Origin: Paenibacillus pedocola | Lineage (GTDB): Bacteria > Bacillota > Bacilli > Paenibacillales > Paenibacillaceae | DNA length: 64,000 nucleotides | Assembly (NCBI RefSeq): GCF_031599675.1 | Contig: NZ_CP134223.1 | Location: forward strand, 1,054,001-1,118,000 | Direction: 5' to 3' | Part shown: one piece after another, positions 32,936 to 42,195 of the stretch | Numbering within the stretch: position 1 is the stretch's first letter | How the letters are laid out: each line of letters opens with the position of its first letter | Made by a program: the position numbers and the translations under genes | The notes under the pieces: generated by a model | Told to the model about the DNA's origin: nothing | The model's input: only the letters and a program-made list of their open reading frames with translations | The model's database searches: none

Positions 32936-34429
32936 ATGACGGACCAGAATGAAAGCAGCTTGACGCTGCCATCCCTGACAGCGGTAAGATCGGGTGCGGT
33001 TATGGCGCTGATATGTGCCATTTGCCTTGGCCTTCCGCTGATGATCGGGTTCGCCAGTGCGAAACTCAGTGCTTCGAACAGCCTGCAGGGCGTGGTTCTG
33101 GCGGGGATTCTCTTTCCCGCCTTCCTGCTGGCGCTGGTGAAGCCGAAGCAGCTGCTCACCTACACACTGCTCGTATGGGCGGTGGCTCCGGAGCTGAGGC
33201 GTATCGCTGACTGGTCGGAGGGCGTGTACCATTCCGTATCACTGCTCAGTCTGGCACCGCTGCTGACGGGTGCACTGCTCGCGATTCCGGTGCTCAGGGA
33301 GATTCACCGGATCCGCAAATCATCCACCCGGATCATCCTGCTGTTCTCGGTAGCCCTGGCCTACGGTGCACTGATCGGCCTGGCCAAGAACGGCATAGGC
33401 TCAGTGTACGATCTGGCGAATTACATCGTACCGCTGCTGCTGATTCCATTCTTTGCAGTCACGCGGTTCAATCCGAAGGATATTGACCGGCTGCTGTACT
33501 CTTTTGCCAACATTGCAGTGCTGGTAGCCGTTTACGGTATCGTTCAATATCTGACCGTTCCGCCTTGGGATGCCTTCTGGATGCGGAACGCCGATATGAT
33601 GTCCATCGGAACCCCGTATCCTTTGGAAATCCGGGTCTTCTCCACACTGAATTCACCCGGGCCGGCCGCAACCTTCCTGGTGTTCGCACTGGTGCCGATG
33701 ATTCTGGAGAAGAGATGGCAAGGCACACTGCGCTGGATCGGTGTACTGCTCGTAGTGATCTGCCTGCTGACCACTCTGGTCCGCTCCGCCTGGCTGGTAA
33801 TGCTGGTGATGCTGCTGGTCTACATCGGCTCCTCGCCTTCGAAGGGCAAGTGGAAGGCACTGCTCCAGCTGGCCTTTGTAGCGGCAGCGCTGTTCTGGAT
33901 CGTACCGAAGCTTCCGGGTGCAGAGGGGCTGGTCGCCCGGATGGAGACACTTACCTCTGTGCAGGAAGACCACTCCTATAACGAGCGGCTCAGCCTCTGG
34001 CAGAACATGCTGCCGATGGTCGCATCCAACCCGGTGGGTCAGGGGATCGGCAGTGTAGGGCAAGGAACCAAGATAGGCAACGGAGGAGAACTCGGGGAAT
34101 ACGGCAATATGGATAACGGGTTTATCGCATTGCTGCTTACCTTCGGTGTACTCGGCGCCTTGTTCTTCTTCGGTGCACTCGGTGCAGTCATTAAACAAAT
34201 TGTCAGCCGGGTGACCAGCAAGGACAGTCTCCAGCCTTATGCCAGGCTGTCGCTGGCCGCATGGACGGGAGCGGTAGTCAGCCTGGTATCGGACAACGGC
34301 TTCCCCGGACTTAAAGGATATCTGATCTGGATGCTGATTGGCCTGGGCCTCGGCGCTAAAGAGATTATTGAGAGCAGAAAGAAGGGGACACCACATGCAG
34401 CAGTTGAACGCGAAATCACTTCCCACTAG
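32936..34429 (+). CDS. O-antigen ligase/polymerase-like membrane protein (second)
   Basis: 497 residues with about eleven membrane segments and the Wzy_C pattern: RSAWLVMLVMLLVYIGSSPSKG, external NERLSLWQNMLPMVASNPVGQGIGSVG and then a YGNMDNGFIALLLTFG stretch. Two such proteins in one operon suggest that one polymerises the repeat and the other ligates or acts on a second glycan; sequence does not say which. GGTGGGAAAAG precedes the ATG. It overlaps the flippase gene by 35 bp. Confidence 0.85.
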   Translation: MTDQNESSLTLPSLTAVRSGAVMALICAICLGLPLMIGFASAKLSASNSLQGVVLAGILFPAFLLALVKPKQLLTYTLLVWAVAPELRRIADWSEGVYHSVSLLSLAPLLTGALLAIPVLREIHRIRKSSTRIILLFSVALAYGALIGLAKNGIGSVYDLANYIVPLLLIPFFAVTRFNPKDIDRLLYSFANIAVLVAVYGIVQYLTVPPWDAFWMRNADMMSIGTPYPLEIRVFSTLNSPGPAATFLVFALVPMILEKRWQGTLRWIGVLLVVICLLTTLVRSAWLVMLVMLLVYIGSSPSKGKWKALLQLAFVAAALFWIVPKLPGAEGLVARMETLTSVQEDHSYNERLSLWQNMLPMVASNPVGQGIGSVGQGTKIGNGGELGEYGNMDNGFIALLLTFGVLGALFFFGALGAVIKQIVSRVTSKDSLQPYARLSLAAWTGAVVSLVSDNGFPGLKGYLIWMLIGLGLGAKEIIESRKKGTPHAAVEREITSH

Positions 34430-35780
34430 CACAGTCTGGTCCTCGCTCAAGAGCTTTACGAAGAGCAAGAACAACAGCTCTGCCGCCGTAAAAACGATGA
34501 TGGTCAGCGTACTGATCCTGCTGGTCAATATGCTGACCGGTGTGCTGACCGCCCGCTACTTAGGCCCGACAGGCCGCGGGGAACAGACGGCTATGGTGAA
34601 CTGGTCGCAGTTTCTGGCGTTCAGTATGAGTTTCGGTATTCCTTCGGCACTGATCTACAACGCTAAGAAGAACCCGGATGAAGCCGGAGTGCTGTACCGG
34701 GTGGCGCTGTTAATCGGGCTCGGGTTCGGGGTTGCAGCAACGACGGTAGGCATTCTGGTCTTGCCGTACTGGCTGAAATCCTTCAGCCCGGATGTTGTCC
34801 TGTTTGCGCAGGTGTCAATGATTCTATGCCCGCTGATTGTGCTCTCACAGGTCAATAATGCAGCATTTCAATTCAGAGGGGATTACAGAACCTTCAACCT
34901 GCTGCGGTATCTGATTCCGCTTTTGACGCTTGCAGCGATCGGGATTCTGATCCTTACCGGCAGCATGAATCCATTTACAACTGCGCTGGCCTATCTGGTT
35001 CCGTCGGTTCCGCTGTTCATCTGGATGACGATCTCGCTGCTCCGCACCTACAAGGTAAAGATGAAAGATACTTACCTGAATTTCAAAAGATTGTTCACCT
35101 ACGGCCTCGGCTCTTACGGCAATGACCTGCTCGGCCAGTTCTCCTACTATATTGACCAGATTATTATCGCCGGCCTGCTGCGGCCAGCCGATCTGGGGCT
35201 GTATGCGGTCGCGGTGAGCCTGTCGCGGATGGTCAACTTCTTCTCAAATTCGATCACAGTGGTGCTGTTCCCGAAAGCTTCCGAGCTGTCGAAGGATGAG
35301 GCGGTTGCGCTGACCTTCAAAGCTTTCCGGATCAGCACCACCTGCACCCTGCTCGGTGCGCTGTTCCTGATGCTGGTAGCTCCTTTCGTAATTCCGCTGC
35401 TATACGGCAAGGATTTCAACACAGCACTGACTGTGTTCCGCCTGCTGCTGCTGGAAGTAACGATTAGCGGAGGCACACTGATTCTGGCTCAGGTGTTTAT
35501 GGCGCTCGGCAAACCGAAGTTTGTTTCCATCCTTCAGGGGGTGGGCCTGATCCTGGTAATCCCGCTGCTCTTCCTGCTGGTGCCGAAGTTCGGATTGTTC
35601 GGAGCAGGGGTAGCGATGCTCTCCTCTGCAGTGCTTCGCTTCTTGTTCATCATTCTTAATATCAGATATAACCTGAAAGTTAAACTGCCCCGCCTGTTGA
35701 TTAACGGGGATGACATTCAGTGGATGAAGACGACGATGAATTCCTATATTCGCAAAAAACCTATGGATACGAGCAGTTAA
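34395..35780 (+). CDS. Polysaccharide flippase (Wzx/MOP family)
   Basis: 461 residues from the ATG at 34395 (AAGGGGACACCAC upstream), overlapping the previous gene. About fourteen membrane segments of the MATE-like MOP fold, beginning VSVLILLVNMLTGVLTARYLGPTGRGEQ and ending with a basic tail. It would turn the lipid-linked repeat unit to the outer face for polymerisation. It is followed by a 243-bp gap holding a structured repeat element, so the operon may be punctuated here. Confidence 0.9.
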   Translation: MQQLNAKSLPTSTVWSSLKSFTKSKNNSSAAVKTMMVSVLILLVNMLTGVLTARYLGPTGRGEQTAMVNWSQFLAFSMSFGIPSALIYNAKKNPDEAGVLYRVALLIGLGFGVAATTVGILVLPYWLKSFSPDVVLFAQVSMILCPLIVLSQVNNAAFQFRGDYRTFNLLRYLIPLLTLAAIGILILTGSMNPFTTALAYLVPSVPLFIWMTISLLRTYKVKMKDTYLNFKRLFTYGLGSYGNDLLGQFSYYIDQIIIAGLLRPADLGLYAVAVSLSRMVNFFSNSITVVLFPKASELSKDEAVALTFKAFRISTTCTLLGALFLMLVAPFVIPLLYGKDFNTALTVFRLLLLEVTISGGTLILAQVFMALGKPKFVSILQGVGLILVIPLLFLLVPKFGLFGAGVAMLSSAVLRFLFIILNIRYNLKVKLPRLLINGDDIQWMKTTMNSYIRKKPMDTSS

Positions 35781-35854
35781 GAATTTTTACAGCGAGCAGA
35801 GGACACGATGCGAGCTACTAACTGCTAAACAAAACAAGGGACGGTGTGAAAGGA

Positions 35855-35985
35855 ACGGAGAGAAATTTTGGAGCTGTAGAAACGAAGTGTCCGCCTTTGT
35901 TCTCTGATTTCAACCGCTATCAGCGTTTTAATCAAGGAAATCAGAGAACAACAGCGGTCGGAAGCCCAAATATTTCTCGTAGTGA
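35855..35985 (+). ncRNA. Structured intergenic repeat element, copy 1
   Basis: One of three related elements. Closing helix: GGAGAGAAATTTTGG (from 35857) with CCCAAATATTTCTC (35965-35978). Inner perfect 12-bp helix TTCTCTGATTTC (35900-35911) / GAAATCAGAGAA (35937-35948), enclosing a small CCGC/GCG hairpin. Conserved unpaired words: GTGTCCGCCTTTG and ACAACAGCGG. It lies in the gap between the flippase and the next glycosyltransferase, in the direction of transcription. Confidence 0.65.
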
Positions 35986-36023
35986 CGACACGCCGGACCA
36001 ACCAAGCAAAGGAGGAGACCTTC

Positions 36024-36878
36024 ATGGATTCAGTGACAAGCGTGCTTGGCGGCCCGGGCAGTTACCCGATTTCGGCTGTCATCATTGCTCAGGATGACGA
36101 AGTTCGCATATCCAAAGCAATTCAGTCCTGCCGACTATTCGCCGATGAGGTGGTTGTAATCGACGGGGGGAGTAAAGACGGGACGGTGCAGCTGGCCGAA
36201 AGCCTGGACTGCCGGGTGTTCGTCAACCCATGGCCCGGATATGCCAAACAAAGGGAATTCGGGGTGGAACGCGCCGTCCATGATTGGGTCTTCCTGATTG
36301 ATACCGATGAAGTGGTCAGCGATGAGCTGGCCCAGGATATTCTGCAGCGTAAGCCGGCCCTGACGGACAGGGCTGTGGCGTACTCGCTATACCGGATCGG
36401 AGATTTCCTGGGCAGATGGTTGGACAAAGGAGAATACCTGGTGCGTCTGTACAACCGCAAGGAGTACGGCATCCGCAACTCTCTGGTGCATGAAATGCCG
36501 GAGGTTGAGGAAGAGCGGACAGTCCGCCTGAACGGAATTCTCTGGCACCAAGGCTTCCGGAGCATCAATGACCATGTGGCCCGCTTTAACAAATACACCG
36601 ATCTGGAGGCGCAAAGCGCTTTTGCCAGCGGTAAGCCGTTTAAGCTGAGAAATCTGCTGCTGCGGCCGCCGGCACGCTTCCTGCAGAAATATTTCTTGCA
36701 CGGTTTGTTCAAAAAAGGCATTTCGGGATTCGCGGTATCCGTATTCTGGGTGATGTATGAATTCATGGTCGGCTTCAAGCATTACGAATTAACAAGCTCC
36801 AGCAAGCTGGCCCGGCACAACGCACAGGGTCAGGCGGAGAAGGAAAAGAAAGGGGAGCGAAGCTATGCCGTACAGTGA
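36024..36878 (+). CDS. Glycosyltransferase family 2 (WaaE/KdtX-like)
   Basis: 284 residues from the ATG at 36024, with AAAGGAGGAG upstream. GT-A features: ISAVIIAQDDEVRISKAIQSC, VVVIDGGSKDGTVQLAESL, VFLIDTDEVVSDEL and the KGEYLVRLYNRKEYGIRNSLVHE region found in the LPS core glucosyltransferase WaaE group. It may add glucose. The first gene after the first structured intergenic element; overlaps the next gene by 14 bp. Confidence 0.88.
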   Translation: MDSVTSVLGGPGSYPISAVIIAQDDEVRISKAIQSCRLFADEVVVIDGGSKDGTVQLAESLDCRVFVNPWPGYAKQREFGVERAVHDWVFLIDTDEVVSDELAQDILQRKPALTDRAVAYSLYRIGDFLGRWLDKGEYLVRLYNRKEYGIRNSLVHEMPEVEEERTVRLNGILWHQGFRSINDHVARFNKYTDLEAQSAFASGKPFKLRNLLLRPPARFLQKYFLHGLFKKGISGFAVSVFWVMYEFMVGFKHYELTSSSKLARHNAQGQAEKEKKGERSYAVQ

Positions 36879-38058
36879 CGGACTCAATATAATGACGACC
36901 GGCCTCAGTTGGCCATCGCTCCAGCCCGGCGGGCTCAACACGTATTTCAAATCCGTATGCGAGCAGCTCTCCTCACGCAATCAGGTGCATGCGCTGATCT
37001 GCAGCCAGGAGACGCCCTCCACCCCCAAAGAACTGATTATCCATAACGCCGGCGACCCCAAAGAGACCATCTGGAAGCGCAAGGATGCATTCCAGCGTAA
37101 AGCAGCGGATCTGATGGGGAATGGCAGCGGGCGTATTGATATCCTATACTCGCATTTTGCCCCATACGGCATTGGGCCGGCAATGGAAGCAAAGAAGCGG
37201 GGCATTCCGGTGATCATGACCTTTCACGGTCCGTGGAATGAAGAGATGAAGATCGAAGGGCAGGGCATCAAGCACCGGGTCAAGACGACCATTGCCAAAT
37301 CGATTGAACGCAAAGCCTATAAGCTGGCGGATAAGTTCATCGTACTCAGCGAGTACTTCCGTGACATGCTGCACACGCTGCACGGTGTACCGCTGCATAA
37401 GATCATCGTCATCCCGGGTGCAGCGAATGTGGAACGTTTTGTTCCGGCAAGCAACCGGCTGGCCGTACGGCGGACGCTGAATCTGCCGGAGGGGGCAACG
37501 ACAGTCCTGACTGTACGGCGGCTGATGAACCGTATGGGGCTGCTCCAGCTGCTGGATGCCTGGAAGCAGGTCACGGAACGCTTCCCGAATGCGATTCTGC
37601 TGATCGGCGGCAAAGGGCCGCTGCGAGCTGAGCTGGAAGAAAAAATCGCCGATTACGGCCTTGGCAACAAGGTCCGGCTGCTCGGATACATTCCCGATCA
37701 TCAGCTGGCCTCCTATTATCAGGCAGCCGATATGTTCGTGGTTCCCTCGCAGGCGTTGGAAGGCTTCGGCCTGATCACCGTTGAAGCACTTGCTTCCGGT
37801 CTTCCCGTGATGGCTACGCCGGTAGGCGGCAACAAAGAAATTCTTCAGGGCTTCCGCCCGGAGCTGCTGTTCAAGAGTGCGGCCAGTGATGATATGGCGG
37901 AAGGCATGATTCATATGCTAAGCAACCGCAAGCTGCTGCCAAGCCGCGACGAATGCCGGGATCATGTGCTGGAGAAATACACCTGGGAGCATGTGGGTGA
38001 CCGAGTGGAATCCGTATTCCTTGAAACTTTGGGAAAGGGTGTGGCCGCAGGATGCTAA
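36865..38058 (+). CDS. Glycosyltransferase family 4 (first)
   Basis: 397 residues, GT-B fold. LSWPSLQPGGLNTYFKSVCEQL at the N-terminus is the acceptor-side GG loop; the C-terminal donor domain has LIGGKGPLRAELE, LLGYIPDHQLASYYQAADMFVVPS and the E-x7-E motif ALEGFGLITVEALASGLPV. Retaining transfer from a nucleotide sugar (often GDP-mannose or UDP-sugars) is expected. AAAGGGGAG precedes the ATG, and the end overlaps the next gene by 7 bp. Confidence 0.9.
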   Translation: MPYSDGLNIMTTGLSWPSLQPGGLNTYFKSVCEQLSSRNQVHALICSQETPSTPKELIIHNAGDPKETIWKRKDAFQRKAADLMGNGSGRIDILYSHFAPYGIGPAMEAKKRGIPVIMTFHGPWNEEMKIEGQGIKHRVKTTIAKSIERKAYKLADKFIVLSEYFRDMLHTLHGVPLHKIIVIPGAANVERFVPASNRLAVRRTLNLPEGATTVLTVRRLMNRMGLLQLLDAWKQVTERFPNAILLIGGKGPLRAELEEKIADYGLGNKVRLLGYIPDHQLASYYQAADMFVVPSQALEGFGLITVEALASGLPVMATPVGGNKEILQGFRPELLFKSAASDDMAEGMIHMLSNRKLLPSRDECRDHVLEKYTWEHVGDRVESVFLETLGKGVAAGC

Positions 38059-39191
38059 AAGTCGCTTATATTGATCACACCGCGAAGTGGAGCGGCGGAG
38101 AGGTTGCTCTTTTCAACATTCTTACCAATATCGGTGAGCAGATTGAGCCGCTGGTAATCCTGGCGGAAGAAGGTACGCTAGCTGAACGGCTCCGCGAGAA
38201 AGGGATTGATGTCCGCATTATCCCGCTGGATGAGAGCATCCGCAGCCGCGGCAGAAACACCGTCAACCTCGGCGCTCCGGCGGCAGCCATTAAGCTGCTG
38301 GCTTACGGACGCAAGCTGGCGCCGCTGCTCAAGCAGGAGAAAGTGGATTGTGTGCATACCAATTCCCTGAAGTCGGCCTTCTACGGCGCAGTTGCCGCCA
38401 AAAAAGCAGGAGTGCCGCTGATCTGGCACATCCGGGATCATATCGGAGCCCCGTACCTGAAGCCGGTTGTTGCCAAGGCTATCCGGCTCCTGTCACGCCT
38501 GCTCCCGAACGGCGTAATCGCCAACTCCCACTCTACGCTGAATGCGCTGGAGCTGCCCCGCACCAAAAAAACCCTCGTCGTGTATTCCGCTTTTGCCAAA
38601 GCGATCGGCGAAGGGATCGGCAAACGGGATCAGAAGGATTTCAACGTGCTCCTGGTAGGGCGGCTGGCACACTGGAAAGGCCAGCATGTTGTGCTGGAAG
38701 CAGCGAAGGCTTTTAAACAGGATAGCCGGGTTAAGTTCTGGCTGGCTGGTGACGCGCTTTTCGGAGAAGAAGAATACAAACAGGAATTAATCCGCAAGAT
38801 GCAGCAGGATGATCTGAGCAATGTCAGTCTGCTGGGACATGTGGATGACATACAAGGCCTGATGAATAAAGCTGATTTGCTGATACACACGTCGATCACC
38901 CCCGAGCCGTTTGGCCAGGTTATCGTCGAAGGCATGGCGGCTGGACTGCCGGTGATCGCCTCCAATGAAGGCGGACCGGTAGAGATCGTAGTACCCGGTG
39001 TAACGGGACTGCTGATCCAGCCTGGAGACGCTAAGGTACTCGCAGAATCAATCACCTGGATGCTGGACCATCCCGAAGAGCGCAGACGGATGGCGGATAG
39101 TGGAATGAAGCGGGTGAAAGAGCATTTCGTCATCGAGAATACAGTCAAGGACATCGTTGACTACTACAAAGGTTTGCTGGCAGCGACCTAA
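38052..39191 (+). CDS. Glycosyltransferase family 4 (second)
   Basis: 379 residues; N-terminal YIDHTAKWSGGEVALFNIL (GGxE-type loop) and C-terminal donor domain with FNVLLVGRLAHWKGQHVVLEAAKAF, LLGHVDDIQGLMNKADLLIHTS and the EPFGQVIVEGMAAGLPVIASNEGGP motif (shortened: EPFGQVIVEGMAAGLP). The start codon lies inside the end of the previous gene (7-bp overlap), so the two are translationally coupled. Sugar specificity is unknown. Confidence 0.9.
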   Translation: MLKVAYIDHTAKWSGGEVALFNILTNIGEQIEPLVILAEEGTLAERLREKGIDVRIIPLDESIRSRGRNTVNLGAPAAAIKLLAYGRKLAPLLKQEKVDCVHTNSLKSAFYGAVAAKKAGVPLIWHIRDHIGAPYLKPVVAKAIRLLSRLLPNGVIANSHSTLNALELPRTKKTLVVYSAFAKAIGEGIGKRDQKDFNVLLVGRLAHWKGQHVVLEAAKAFKQDSRVKFWLAGDALFGEEEYKQELIRKMQQDDLSNVSLLGHVDDIQGLMNKADLLIHTSITPEPFGQVIVEGMAAGLPVIASNEGGPVEIVVPGVTGLLIQPGDAKVLAESITWMLDHPEERRRMADSGMKRVKEHFVIENTVKDIVDYYKGLLAAT

Positions 39192-39290
39192 TAGATTCCC
39201 GAACTCAAGCCAAACGTAAACAACAACCGCCTGCATCCATACAATCACTACTTGATGATGCTGCTCCATAAAACTTTGAGGATGATTCAC

Positions 39291-40391
39291 ATGAAAATTG
39301 CGATAGCGCACGATTACTTAATCCAAATGGGCGGGGCGGAAAGAGTAGTGGAAGTTTTCCACCACATGTATCCGGATGCTCCGATCTTCACGACGGTTTT
39401 TAACGGAAGCCGCCTAACCGACAACCTCAAAGATGCGGATATCCGGGCCTCCTGGCTGCAAAAAATTCCGGGAGTGAAGACCAATTTCAAAGGGGTGCTG
39501 CCGCTTTATCCCATGGCCATCCGAGATCTGGACTTTCGCGGATATGATATTGTCCTGAGTTCCAGCAGTGCTTTTATGAAAAGCATTCAGGTGCCCGAAT
39601 CGACGTTTCATCTATGCTACTGCCATACGCCAATGCGCTTCGCCTGGGATTATGACACTTACATGGAGCGGCAATCGAACTCCGGACTGTTCAAAAGACT
39701 GCTGAAGGTCTACATGCAGCGGCTCAAGTCCTGGGACCAGCGGACATCCAAAAATGTGAACCAGTTCGTAGCCAACTCTTCCGTAGTGAAGAAGCGGATT
39801 CAGAACTATTATCACCGCGATGCCGATGTGATTTTCCCGCCGATCAACACCGCCCGGTTCACCAGCTCGAGTTCCATCGGCGATTATTACCTGATCGTCT
39901 CCCGGCTTGTTTCCTACAAGCGGATCGATCTCGCCGTGGAAGCCTTCAACCGCAATGGTCTTAAGCTCTATATCGTCGGTGACGGACCGGACCGCAAAAG
40001 GCTGGAGGGCATGGCCAAAGACAATGTATCCTTCCTCGGACGGCTGGATGATGGAGAGGTAACAGGCCTGATGTCACAGTGCCGGGCATTTATTTTTCCG
40101 GGAGAAGAGGATTTCGGTATTACGCCGCTGGAGGCGAATGCCGCAGGCAGACCGGTCATCGCTTATCAGGCCGGAGGCGCGCTGGACACCATCGTGCCAT
40201 ACGTCAACGGTGTGTTTTTTCAGAACCAGGAAGTTGACGATTTACTGAAGGCCATCCACGAAGTGGAATCCTACCCATGGGATATCGGCCAAATCATGGG
40301 CCACGCCCGCAAATTCGACGAACAGGCGTTTATGGTGCAGTTCAAGCAATATGTAGAGCAAGCCTACATTAATTTCCTAAAAGGAGGATGA
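39291..40391 (+). CDS. Glycosyltransferase family 4 (third)
   Basis: 366 residues from the ATG at 39291, GAGGATG upstream; preceded by a 99-bp gap without visible structure. Starts MKIAIAHDYLIQMGGAERVV. Donor domain: YYLIVSRLVSYKRIDLAVEA, FLGRLDDGEVTGLMSQCRAF and FPGEEDFGITPLEANAAGRPVI (EDFGI variant of the E-x7-E motif). This is close to mannosyl- or glucosyltransferases of WbaZ/RfbU type, which would fit the GDP-mannose made by the operon. Followed at 4 bp by ugd. Confidence 0.9.
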   Translation: MKIAIAHDYLIQMGGAERVVEVFHHMYPDAPIFTTVFNGSRLTDNLKDADIRASWLQKIPGVKTNFKGVLPLYPMAIRDLDFRGYDIVLSSSSAFMKSIQVPESTFHLCYCHTPMRFAWDYDTYMERQSNSGLFKRLLKVYMQRLKSWDQRTSKNVNQFVANSSVVKKRIQNYYHRDADVIFPPINTARFTSSSSIGDYYLIVSRLVSYKRIDLAVEAFNRNGLKLYIVGDGPDRKRLEGMAKDNVSFLGRLDDGEVTGLMSQCRAFIFPGEEDFGITPLEANAAGRPVIAYQAGGALDTIVPYVNGVFFQNQEVDDLLKAIHEVESYPWDIGQIMGHARKFDEQAFMVQFKQYVEQAYINFLKGG

Positions 40392-40395
40392 TTGT

Positions 40396-41736
40396 ATGAA
40401 GCTGGCAGTTATCGGTACCGGCTATGTCGGTCTAGTATCTGGCGTATGTTTTACACTTAACGGGAATCATGTCATCTGCGTCGATAAGGATGAGGAAAAA
40501 ATCAGCAAGCTTAACCGGATGGAATCCCCCATCTATGAACCGGGGATCGAGGCATTGATTGAGATGAATCTCCGGGAGGGCAGATTATCCTTCTCTTCGG
40601 ATCTTCAGGAATCGGTGCGCCGCTCAGATATCGTCATTCTGGCTGTGGGTACACCTTCTTTACCGGGTGGCGAAGCGGATTTAAGGTATATCGAAGGAGC
40701 CGCTACGGAAATTGCCCAGGCGATGGAAGGCTACAAAATCATCATGACCAAGTCGACTGTTCCGGTTGGCACGAATGAGAAAATCCGCAACCTCATCGCT
40801 TCCCACACGAATCATCCCTTCGATATTGTCTCCGCTCCCGAGTTCCTGCGTGAAGGCTCTGCAATCCGCGACACCCTTCATCCGGACCGGATCGTTATCG
40901 GCCTCGATAATCCGCAGCTTGAGCCGACCATGCGCCAGCTTCATCAGGGCTTCACGGAAAATGTCTTCGTAACAGATATCCGCAGTGCGGAAATGATTAA
41001 ATATGCTTCGAACGCATTCCTGGCAACCAAAATTTCGTTTATTAACGAGATTGCCAACATTTGCGAAAAAGTGGGAGCTGATGTAACCATGGTGGCGGAA
41101 GGTATGGGAATGGACCGTAGAATTGGTTCCTCGTTCCTGCAGGCCGGCATCGGTTATGGAGGCTCCTGTTTCCCGAAAGATACCAATGCGCTGATCCAAA
41201 TCGCCGGTAACGTCGATTACGAGTTCAAGCTGCTGAAATCGGTGGTTGAGGTGAACAAGGACCAGCGGTTCATGATCATCTCGAAGCTCCATGAATCGCT
41301 AGGCAGCCTGCGCGGCGCAGTTATCGGTATCTGGGGGCTGGCCTTTAAGCCGAATACCGATGATGTCCGCGAAGCTCCAGCGCGGGAAATCGTCGAAGCT
41401 CTGGTGGCGGAAGGAGCAACAGTGAAGCTGTATGACCCGATTGCTGCTGATAACTTCAGAGCAGGGTATGATCATCCGCAGCTGCGCTGGTGCGGCCTTG
41501 CTGAAGAGGCGGCCGAAGGCAGCGACGCCATCTGCCTGCTGACCGACTGGGCCCAGTTCAAGGATATCGATCTGCATCTGCTGGCAGGCAGCATGCGCCG
41601 CCAGATTCTGATCGACGGCCGCAACGTCTACTCCAAGGAGCAGATCGAAGGCACCGGGCTGGAGTACCACTCGGTCGGTCGCCCGCAGATGGGCGGACTG
41701 AGCGGATATTCCCCAAGCGTCGCCGGGGCGATCTAA
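40396..41736 (+). CDS. ugd: UDP-glucose 6-dehydrogenase
   Basis: 446 residues. NAD-binding Rossmann GTGYVGLVSG at the N-terminus, TKSTVPVGT, catalytic Cys258 in GYGGSCFPKD, GLAFKPNTDDVREAP and a C-terminal UDP-binding domain. It oxidises UDP-glucose (from GalU) to UDP-glucuronate with two NAD+, implying a glucuronic acid residue in the polymer. AAGGAGGATGATT precedes the ATG. Downstream, a 459-bp gap holds the second structured intergenic element. Confidence 0.95.
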   Translation: MKLAVIGTGYVGLVSGVCFTLNGNHVICVDKDEEKISKLNRMESPIYEPGIEALIEMNLREGRLSFSSDLQESVRRSDIVILAVGTPSLPGGEADLRYIEGAATEIAQAMEGYKIIMTKSTVPVGTNEKIRNLIASHTNHPFDIVSAPEFLREGSAIRDTLHPDRIVIGLDNPQLEPTMRQLHQGFTENVFVTDIRSAEMIKYASNAFLATKISFINEIANICEKVGADVTMVAEGMGMDRRIGSSFLQAGIGYGGSCFPKDTNALIQIAGNVDYEFKLLKSVVEVNKDQRFMIISKLHESLGSLRGAVIGIWGLAFKPNTDDVREAPAREIVEALVAEGATVKLYDPIAADNFRAGYDHPQLRWCGLAEEAAEGSDAICLLTDWAQFKDIDLHLLAGSMRRQILIDGRNVYSKEQIEGTGLEYHSVGRPQMGGLSGYSPSVAGAI

Positions 41737-41790
41737 TTCAGAGCTGCTCTTGAGCGCAGCTTTAGCTGCCGCTCCGCTCCTTGCCCTTAA

Positions 41791-41814
41791 ATTGCCGCTA
41801 CAACAAGCGGCAAT
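41791..41814. repeat. Perfect 9-bp hairpin in the ugd-manC gap
   Basis: ATTGCCGCT (41791-41799) / AGCGGCAAT (41806-41814), 6-nt loop, no T-run after it. Possible attenuator or mRNA end-protection structure; not a classical terminator. Confidence 0.5.
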
Positions 41815-41927
41815 CCAGATCTTTAGCAGGGAGCCAGCCTGCGGGCAAAGTAAGCAAAAAGATGCGATTCTTCCAGAACGCTCAGTCAAGCAAGAGTTCT
41901 TAATCGTAAGCTGTTATGGAATGGAAC

Positions 41928-42060
41928 GGAGAGGAATTTTGGAACTGTAGGAACATAGTGTCCGCCTTTGTCTGCGGATTTCAACCGCGAACAGCGGTAT
42001 AAATCAGGAAATCTGCAGACAACAGCGGCCGAAAGTCCAAACATTCTTTGCAGTGACTCT
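41928..42060 (+). ncRNA. Structured intergenic repeat element, copy 2
   Basis: Closing helix GGAGAGGAATTTTGGA (41928-41943) with TCCAAACATTCTTTGC (42036-42051), one bulged C. Inner helix GTCTGCGGATTTC (41970-41982) / GAAATCTGCAGAC (42008-42020), one G-U pair, enclosing CCGC/GCGG. Shares with copy 1 the words AACTGTAGGAAC-like, GTGTCCGCCTTTG and CAACAGCGGCCG. Located 135 bp upstream of manC. The remainder of the 459-bp gap shows only the 41791 hairpin. Confidence 0.65.
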
Positions 42061-42195
42061 CATAACAGTGAGACCTTAAGGAATACTGCGCAGCAAAGGG
42101 CATTCTGTAAGGAGCATTCCAGCTTTCCACAGTCCGCAGCGAACTAATAACAATCCGATATTTTCGCGACAACACATAAATAGGAGGGTTCACTT

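Noticed and set aside
41791-41814. Terminator after ugd
   Set aside because: Good hairpin but no T-run; listed as a repeat/hairpin instead.
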